A DNA stretch of 32,777 nt from Pseudomonadaceae bacterium. Lineage in GTDB: Bacteria; Pseudomonadota; Gammaproteobacteria; Pseudomonadales; Pseudomonadaceae. Shown one piece after another: positions 27,639-32,777 of the stretch. Numbering within the stretch: the stretch's first letter is position 1; every line of letters starts with the position of its first letter. Below the pieces are notes generated by a model that was given only the letters and a program-made list of their open reading frames with translations, had not been told where the DNA came from and searched no databases. The stretch covers positions 1-32,777 of the forward strand of contig JAUVZY010000027.1 in assembly GCA_030602315.1 (NCBI GenBank), written 5' to 3'. Position numbers and translations under genes: made by a program.

Positions 27639-28253
27639 TCAGGACCTCGTCGGGTTCAGATCGATATAGGTATCGGTGGGCCGCTGCAGCTCGATCCCCG
27701 CGTCGTATGCGAGGTTCACCAGCTCGACGATCATCATCGCCGTCAGCCCCCAGATCTTGTAATTGTCATAGCGGTAACAGGGCACGTACCAGCTGCGCCC
27801 CTGATGGTCGAGCCGGTGGGTGGTCTCGCGCGGGTCTTCGCAGAAGAAGGTCAGCGGCACGGAAAACACCGCCGCGATCTCGGAGTCGTTCGCCTGGTAT
27901 TCGACGTAGTCGGGCACCAGGCCGACATAAGGAGTGACATGGATACCATGCCGGGAGACCACGCTACTGAGCGGGCCGACCACCTCCACCATTCCCGGCG
28001 GCAGGCCCACCTCCTCAGCGCTTTCGCGCAGGGCGGTGTGCACCAGATCGGCATCTTCCGGGTCCCGGCGACCACCGGGGAAGGCGACCTCGCCGCCGTG
28101 GGTGGACAGGCCGCTGGCGCGCAGCGTCAGCACCAGCTCGGGCTCGCTGGCCCGCGTGATGGGCATCAGGACAGCGGCTTCCGGCAATCGGCCTTCCGCT
28201 GGCATCAGGCGCGGCGAGTAGGTGCGCACGCGACGGATCAGTTCGTCCAGCAT
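27639..28253 (-). CDS. Nudix hydrolase, CoA pyrophosphatase type
   Basis: A 204-residue hydrolase resembling E. coli NudL, which cleaves coenzyme A and its esters to phosphopantetheine products. [20 protein letters not shown] is the CoA-specific region and runs into the Nudix box ending [17 protein letters not shown] before ATG 28253 fixes the start; the frame upstream to 28493 crosses the divergent promoter region. First gene of a minus-strand unit with gamma-CA and DUF1289 genes. Confidence 0.88.
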   Translation of the reverse strand: MLDELIRRVRTYSPRLMPAEGRLPEAAVLMPITRASEPELVLTLRASGLSTHGGEVAFPGGRRDPEDADLVHTALRESAEEVGLPPGMVEVVGPLSSVVSRHGIHVTPYVGLVPDYVEYQANDSEIAAVFSVPLTFFCEDPRETTHRLDHQGRSWYVPCYRYDNYKIWGLTAMMIVELVNLAYDAGIELQRPTDTYIDLNPTRS

Positions 28254-28361
28254 GCAGTTCCTCGTTCCCAGAGTCTGCCGCATCATGGCATGAAAGATCA
28301 GGTCGCCCAACCCCTGGGCGGAACGCCGCCCAGCCCGCTTTTCCGACCATTGGCGCTCCCC

Positions 28362-28367
28362 TAGAAT
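28362..28367 (+). promoter_or_regulatory. Candidate -10 box of the L,D-transpeptidase gene
   Basis: TAGAAT lies 85 bp before the ATG in the divergent region with the Nudix gene. Only a weak -35 (TTTTCC) is found 17 bp upstream. Confidence 0.35.
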
Positions 28368-28452
28368 GCGCCTCTGCCGATACCCCTTAGTCCGCGCCGC
28401 GCCGGTTGTGCCGCCGCCGCGCACCGCCACCTTTTTCAGGAAGTCGCTTTCG

Positions 28453-28956
28453 ATGCGCTGGCTGCTCGCTGTCTTGTGCCTGTCGTTCACCACCCTGCTC
28501 TACGCCAACGCCACGCCCACGCTGCACGAGCGGCCGGTCGACAAGGTTCTGGTGATCAAGTCCGAGCGCAAGCTGCACCTGATCAGCCGCGGCGAAACCC
28601 TCAAGAGCTATCGCGTCTCGCTGGGCAAGCAGCCGCTCGGTCCCAAACAGCGCGAGGGCGATCAGCGCACGCCCGAGGGCTTCTACTGGATCGACTGGCG
28701 CAAGACCAGCGACAAGTACAACCTCGCCATGCACATCTCCTACCCCAATGCGCGCGACCTCGAGCGCGCGCGTGAACAGGGCGTGGCGCCGGGCAACATG
28801 ATCATGCTGCACGGCACGCCGCTGGACGAGGAATACCCCGAGTGGTTCTTCCACACCCTGGACTGGACCGAAGGCTGCATCGCACTGACCAACGAAGACA
28901 TGCGTGAAGTCTGGCAACTGGTCAAGGACGGCACGCTGATCGAGATTCGCCCGTGA
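28453..28956 (+). CDS. L,D-transpeptidase (YkuD) family protein
   Basis: A 167-residue exported protein with a signal peptide (MRWLLAVLCLSFTTLLYANA). The YkuD catalytic domain starts at about residue 30 (DKVLVIKSERKLHL) and has H120 in MLHGTP and the nucleophile C142 in TEGCIALTN. The family forms or cuts peptidoglycan cross-links, anchors lipoprotein or, in YafK/DpaA, releases Lpp; this short protein without a LysM or other cell-wall domain is of the YafK-like shape. AGGAAG upstream favours ATG 28453 over the ATG at 28366. It converges on the small lipoprotein gene with a 1-bp gap. Confidence 0.88.
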   Translation: MRWLLAVLCLSFTTLLYANATPTLHERPVDKVLVIKSERKLHLISRGETLKSYRVSLGKQPLGPKQREGDQRTPEGFYWIDWRKTSDKYNLAMHISYPNARDLERAREQGVAPGNMIMLHGTPLDEEYPEWFFHTLDWTEGCIALTNEDMREVWQLVKDGTLIEIRP

Positions 28957-28957
28957 C

Positions 28958-29338
28958 TCAGCGCGCCAGCGGCACCACCTTCACCGCCGCGTCGGCGTCG
29001 TCGAGGTGGCCGAGCTGGCGCAGGGTGTCCAGCCGCGCCCGCGCCCGGTAGGCATATTCGCTCGCCGGATAGCGCTCGACGATGAAGCGGTAGGTCTGCG
29101 CGGCATCCACATACAGTTTCTCGCGCTCCAGGCAGTGCCCGCGCAGCAGGGAGATCTCCGGCTGCGCGGCGTGATTGCGGCGCATGCGCCGCTCGGCCTG
29201 GGACAGCGCCAGTCCAGCCGCATGGCAATCGCCGGCGGCATAGTGGCGGTAAGCCTGGTCCAGATGACGGTCGGCCGCGCCGCGAGCGGCGCAGCCGGCC
29301 AGCCCCAGCGCCAGAATGAGAACGATCGGGGTACGCAT
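28958..29338 (-). CDS. Small TPR-like lipoprotein
   Basis: A 126-residue putative outer-membrane lipoprotein. The signal sequence ends in the lipobox LAGC (cysteine at about residue 16), and the mature part is helical with a TPR-like pattern (AYRHYAAGDCHAAGLALSQAE-like, residues 29-49, then LYVDAAQTYRFIVERYPASEY). That pattern resembles BamD/YbgF-type repeats. GGAGG before ATG 29338 fixes the start. It is divergent from pykA and its specific role is unknown. Confidence 0.8.
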   Translation of the reverse strand: MRTPIVLILALGLAGCAARGAADRHLDQAYRHYAAGDCHAAGLALSQAERRMRRNHAAQPEISLLRGHCLEREKLYVDAAQTYRFIVERYPASEYAYRARARLDTLRQLGHLDDADAAVKVVPLAR

Positions 29339-29470
29339 GGTCGAATCCTCCACCCCTGCTTATCGGCCACAGCAAGGCGTTTCTTAAAGCGAAAGAGTAG
29401 TGCCCGCGCGGCGATGACTACAGCGGCAGGGGATAGTAGCCTCGGGCTATCTGCCAAAGGAGTCCCCCGC

Positions 29471-30928
29471 ATGACCGTGCGTCGAACCAAGATCGTTGCC
29501 ACCCTCGGCCCCGCCAGCAGCTCCCCCGAGGTGCTGGAGAAGATGATCCTCGCCGGGCTGGATGTCGCCCGCCTGAACTTCTCCCACGGCAGCGCCGAGG
29601 AGCATCGCGCCCGCGCCCAGCTGGTGCGCGAGATCGCCGCCCGCCATGGCCGCTTCGTCGCCCTCCTGGGCGACCTGCAGGGCCCGAAGATCCGCATCGC
29701 CAAGTTCGTCAACAAGCGCATCGAGCTCAACGAAGGCGACCACTTCCGCTTCTCCGTCACCCACCCGCGCGATGCCGGCACCCAACAGGTGGTGGGCATC
29801 GACTATCCCGACCTGATCAACGACTGCGGCGTAGGCGACGAGCTGCTGCTCGACGACGGACGGGTGGTGATGCGCGTCGACGCCAGCACCGCCGACGAGC
29901 TGCACTGCACCGTGCTGATCGGCGGGCCGCTGTCGGACAACAAGGGCATCAATCGCCGTGGCGGCGGCCTGACCGCGCCAGCGCTGACGCCCAAGGACAA
30001 GAACGACATCAAGCTGGCGGCCGAACTGCAACTGGACTACCTCGCCGTTTCCTTCCCGCGCGACGCCGCGGACATGGAGCTGGCGCGCCGCCTGCGTGAC
30101 GAAGCCGGCGCCAGCGCCTGGCTGATCGCCAAGATCGAGCGCGCCGAGGCGGTCGCCGACGACGAGACGCTGGATGCGATGATCCGCGCCAGCGACGGCG
30201 TCATGGTCGCCCGAGGCGATCTGGGCGTGGAGATCGGCGATGCCGAGCTGGTCGGCATCCAGAAAAAGATCATTCAGCACGCCCGGCGCAACAACAAGGT
30301 GGTGATCACCGCGACGCAGATGATGGAGTCGATGATCAGCAGCCCGATGCCGACCCGCGCCGAGGTGTCGGACGTGGCCAACGCCGTGCTGGACAATACC
30401 GACGCGGTGATGCTCTCGGCGGAAACCGCCGCCGGGCATTATCCGATCGAAGCGATCAAGGCCATGGCCCGGGTCTGCGTCGGGGCCGAGAAGCACCCGA
30501 CCAACACCCGCTCCGGGCATCGCCTGGGCCAGCAGTTCCAGCGTCCGGACGAAAGCACCGCACTGGCCGCGATCTACGTGGCCAACCACTTCCCCGGGGT
30601 GAAGGCGATCATCAGCCTCACCGAGACCGGCTATACCCCGCTGATCATGTCGCGCCTGCGCTCGGCGATTCCGATCTATGCCTTCACTCCGCACCAGGAC
30701 GCCCAGACCCGCGTGGCGCTGTTTCGCAACGTGCAGACCGTGCCGTTCAACCCGCTGGCCTACCCCGCCGACAAGGTCAGCCAGGCCGCGGTGGATACCT
30801 TGTGCAAGCGCGGCGTGGTCCAGCCCGGCGACTGGGTGGTGCTGACCAAGGGCGACAGCTACCACGGCACCGGCGGCACCAACACCATGAAGATCCTGCA
30901 GGTGGGCGACACGCTGAGCGACGCCTGA
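29471..30928 (+). CDS. pykA: Pyruvate kinase
   Basis: A 485-residue glycolytic enzyme converting phosphoenolpyruvate and ADP to pyruvate and ATP. LNFSHG, KIERAEAV (catalytic lysine), MVARGDLGVEI and the cation-binding ATQMMES and PTRAEVSDVAN segments are all present, followed by the C-terminal regulatory domain with STALAAIYVANHFPG. AAGGAG eight bases before ATG 29471 fixes the start; the frame before it overlaps the minus-strand lipoprotein gene. The symbol pykA follows Pseudomonas practice for this locus. Confidence 0.96.
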   Translation: MTVRRTKIVATLGPASSSPEVLEKMILAGLDVARLNFSHGSAEEHRARAQLVREIAARHGRFVALLGDLQGPKIRIAKFVNKRIELNEGDHFRFSVTHPRDAGTQQVVGIDYPDLINDCGVGDELLLDDGRVVMRVDASTADELHCTVLIGGPLSDNKGINRRGGGLTAPALTPKDKNDIKLAAELQLDYLAVSFPRDAADMELARRLRDEAGASAWLIAKIERAEAVADDETLDAMIRASDGVMVARGDLGVEIGDAELVGIQKKIIQHARRNNKVVITATQMMESMISSPMPTRAEVSDVANAVLDNTDAVMLSAETAAGHYPIEAIKAMARVCVGAEKHPTNTRSGHRLGQQFQRPDESTALAAIYVANHFPGVKAIISLTETGYTPLIMSRLRSAIPIYAFTPHQDAQTRVALFRNVQTVPFNPLAYPADKVSQAAVDTLCKRGVVQPGDWVVLTKGDSYHGTGGTNTMKILQVGDTLSDA

Positions 30929-30934
30929 GGCCGC

Positions 30935-31855
30935 TCAGTCGCGCGCGAGGAAGACGTCGGCCAGCACCTGGCGCCGCGGCAGGCCGGCCATGAACAGTTG
31001 CCGGCCGCAGCGCTCGACGAACGCCGCGCCACCACACACCAGCGCGATGCTCTGTCGGCTGGGACGCCCGATCGCGGCATCGGCATCGCTGCAGAACGCC
31101 AGCGATAGCTGGGGGTACTGCCGAGCGAGCGCCTGTAGCGGCTCGACCAGGTAGTGCCCCGCCGAGCCGGCTACATGCACCAGCCGGATCGGCCCGGCGT
31201 GCTGCTGGCGCAACGCCTCGCGCAACACGCCCCACAGCGGCGCCAGCCCGGTGCCGGCGGCGAGCAGCAACAGCGGCTGCTCGGCCCACGCCGAGTCGTA
31301 GTGCAGCGCCCCGGCATGCCGCTCGCCCAGACGCAACGTCTGCCCGACCTGCCAGCGCCGCGCCGCGTCGCAGAAGGCGCCCGGCCGGTGGCACCCCAGA
31401 TGGAACTCGAGCAACTCGTCCTCCCCCGGCAGGCTCGCCAGTGAATAGGGCCGTGCGATGCCCTCCTCCGTCCACAGCACCAGGTGCTCGCCGGCCCGAT
31501 AGCGCAAGGGCCGCTCGGAACGCAGGCGCACCTGCAGCACCGTCTCGCTGAGCCAGGCGAGCTGCTCGATGCGCGCAGGCAGGCCCTCCTTGAGCGGGTC
31601 ATAGACTTCCACCTGCAGATCGGCGGTCACCTGGCACTGGCAGGCCAGACGCCAGCCCTGCGCGCGCCGTTGCGCATCGAGCGCCTCGGGCCGCAAGTCC
31701 TCGGGCTCGCCGTCGACGCAACGCACCAGGCAGCTGTGACAGGCCCCCGCGCGGCAGCTGTAGGGCACGGCGATGCCCTGCTCGAGCAGGCTGTCCAGCA
31801 GGTTGGCGCCAGGCGCGGTTTGCCACTGGCGATCGGCACATCGGAGTCGAGGCAC
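30935..31855 (-). CDS. 2Fe-2S ferredoxin / flavin reductase fusion (PA4331-like)
   Basis: A 306-residue electron-transfer protein. The N-terminal plant-type ferredoxin domain (1-90) has the cluster ligands C34, C39, C42 and C72. The C-terminal ferredoxin-NADP reductase module has RPYSLAS for flavin binding and LLLAAGTGLAPLWG for the pyridine nucleotide. The electron acceptor is unknown. The start is GTG 31855 with a near-perfect AGGAGG five bases upstream; the next codons give the ferredoxin beta strand directly. It converges with pykA (6-bp gap) and is divergent from the fumarase gene, in the neighbourhood known from P. aeruginosa. Confidence 0.88.
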   Translation of the reverse strand: MPRLRCADRQWQTAPGANLLDSLLEQGIAVPYSCRAGACHSCLVRCVDGEPEDLRPEALDAQRRAQGWRLACQCQVTADLQVEVYDPLKEGLPARIEQLAWLSETVLQVRLRSERPLRYRAGEHLVLWTEEGIARPYSLASLPGEDELLEFHLGCHRPGAFCDAARRWQVGQTLRLGERHAGALHYDSAWAEQPLLLLAAGTGLAPLWGVLREALRQQHAGPIRLVHVAGSAGHYLVEPLQALARQYPQLSLAFCSDADAAIGRPSRQSIALVCGGAAFVERCGRQLFMAGLPRRQVLADVFLARD

Positions 31856-31950
31856 TTTTCCTCCTGCAAAGGGTCATTTTCCGGTCCGACAGCGTAGCGG
31901 CATTGGACCATCGGAGCAGTACTTTGGGTGCCCCTCCCTGCCAGCCGCGT

Positions 31951-31956
31951 TATACT
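31951..31956 (+). promoter_or_regulatory. Candidate -10 box of the fumarase gene
   Basis: TATACT lies 77 bp before the fumarase ATG and is preceded by a GC-rich spacer without a clear -35 hexamer. Confidence 0.35.
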
Positions 31957-32032
31957 GCCGCGCCGTTTTTTCGAGAGCGTATCCCCTGGACGATGCGCCT
32001 CGTCGTACCAGCCCCGTCAGAGGATGCGTTGC

Positions 32033-32777
32033 ATGACCGTAATCAAGCAGGAAGACCTGATTCAGAGCGTCGCCGATGCACTGCAGTACATCTCCTACTA
32101 CCACCCCGTGGATTTCATCCAGGCCATGCACGAGGCCTACCTGCGTGAAGAATCGCCGGCGGCCCGCGACTCCATCGCCCAGATCCTGATCAACTCGCGC
32201 ATGTGCGCCACCGGCCATCGTCCGATCTGCCAGGACACCGGCATCGTCACCGTGTTCGCCAAGATTGGCATGAACGTCCAGTGGGACGGCGCCACCATGA
32301 GCCTGGACGACATGATCAACGAGGGCGTGCGCCGCGCCTACAACAACCCGGACAACGTCCTGCGCGCCTCGATCCTGGCCGACCCGGCCGGTGCCCGCAA
32401 GAACACCAAGGACAACACCCCGGCGGTGATCCACTACCAGATCGTCCCGGGCGACACCGTGGAGATCGACGTGGCGGCCAAGGGCGGCGGCTCGGAGAAC
32501 AAGTCCAAGATGGGCATGCTCAACCCGTCCGACTCGATCGTCGACTGGGTCCTGAAGACCGTGCCGGAAATGGGCGCCGGCTGGTGCCCGCCGGGCATGC
32601 TGGGCATCGGCATCGGCGGTACCGCCGAGAAGGCCGCCCTGCTGGCCAAGGAATCGCTGATGGAAGAGATCGACATCCATGAGCTGAAGAAGCGCGGCCC
32701 GCAGAACCGCATCGAGGAACTGCGCCTGGAGCTGTTCGACAAGGTCAACCAGCTGGGCATCGGCGCCCAGGGCCTGG
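32033..32777 (+). CDS. fumA: Class I fumarate hydratase, 5' part (runs off the window)
   Basis: The first 248 residues of an iron-sulfur fumarase that converts fumarate and malate in the TCA cycle; the rest lies beyond the right edge. MTVIKQEDLIQSVADALQYISYYHP, at about residues 1-25, is the typical start; GHRPICQDTGIV carries a probable [4Fe-4S] ligand cysteine and KGGGSENKSKMGML, VPEMGAGWCPPGMLGIGIGG follow as in the family. ATG 32033 has AGAGGA upstream at normal distance. It is divergent from the ferredoxin reductase gene. The full class I protein is near 500 residues, so about half is seen. Confidence 0.95.
   Translation, partial: MTVIKQEDLIQSVADALQYISYYHPVDFIQAMHEAYLREESPAARDSIAQILINSRMCATGHRPICQDTGIVTVFAKIGMNVQWDGATMSLDDMINEGVRRAYNNPDNVLRASILADPAGARKNTKDNTPAVIHYQIVPGDTVEIDVAAKGGGSENKSKMGMLNPSDSIVDWVLKTVPEMGAGWCPPGMLGIGIGGTAEKAALLAKESLMEEIDIHELKKRGPQNRIEELRLELFDKVNQLGIGAQGL

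Noticed and set aside
28870..28900. Threonine-glutamate before the catalytic Gly-Cys of the L,D-transpeptidase as a possible loss of function
   Set aside because: The catalytic cysteine and histidine are present, and variants at the Ser/Thr position are common in the YafK-like subgroup, so this is not a broken active site.

Overview
This 32.8 kb window is high-GC, densely coding gammaproteobacterial chromosome, most likely from Pseudomonas or a close relative (stutzeri-like). The reasons are blocks of gene order that match Pseudomonas: argG-motY-pyrC-rnt; thrC-hom then dsbC-xerD; rpsP-rimM-trmD-rplS beside ffh; the YpjD/CorB pair and purT; DUF1289-gamma-carbonic anhydrase-Nudix; and pykA, a 2Fe-2S reductase and a class I fumarase. 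No phage, transposase, tRNA, rRNA or CRISPR array was seen.

The left third (1-10140) is a mosaic of accessory genes. It holds a DTW-domain tRNA-modification enzyme and a soluble chemoreceptor made of four PAS units and a very short signalling tip, preceded by a FliA (sigma-28) promoter. Then come a short-chain dehydrogenase, a hydroxypyruvate isomerase/tartronate-semialdehyde reductase pair on the minus strand, and a small TIGR02647-type protein. A translationally coupled phosphonate/selenate-type ABC transporter follows, then a small membrane protein with an A-rich leader, and a DUF2288 protein. Two copies of a 32-nt palindromic intergenic repeat lie here.

The middle (10232-23336) is core metabolism and information processing: arginine (argG), pyrimidine (pyrC) and threonine (thrC, hom) synthesis, RNase T, the MotY flagellar stator-ring protein, DsbC, XerD, the rpsP-rimM-trmD-rplS operon and the signal recognition particle GTPase Ffh. 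A GFA-family zinc protein sits between hom and dsbC. Clear intrinsic terminators close most units.

The right part (23561-32777) carries YpjD- and CorB-like membrane proteins, purT, a DUF1289/gamma-CA/Nudix run, an L,D-transpeptidase-fold protein, a small lipoprotein, pyruvate kinase, a ferredoxin-type reductase and the 5' part of a class I fumarase cut by the window edge.

The most interesting item is the chemoreceptor at 1060-2784. Three of its PAS units, spaced exactly 121 residues apart, keep the histidine and arginine that in FixL bind haem and gate oxygen. The first unit has lost that segment. It looks like a multi-haem gas or redox sensor feeding the chemotaxis pathway. Its FliA promoter, and another before motY, tie both genes to the flagellar regulon. 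All calls come from reading the sequence by eye; no database search was run.
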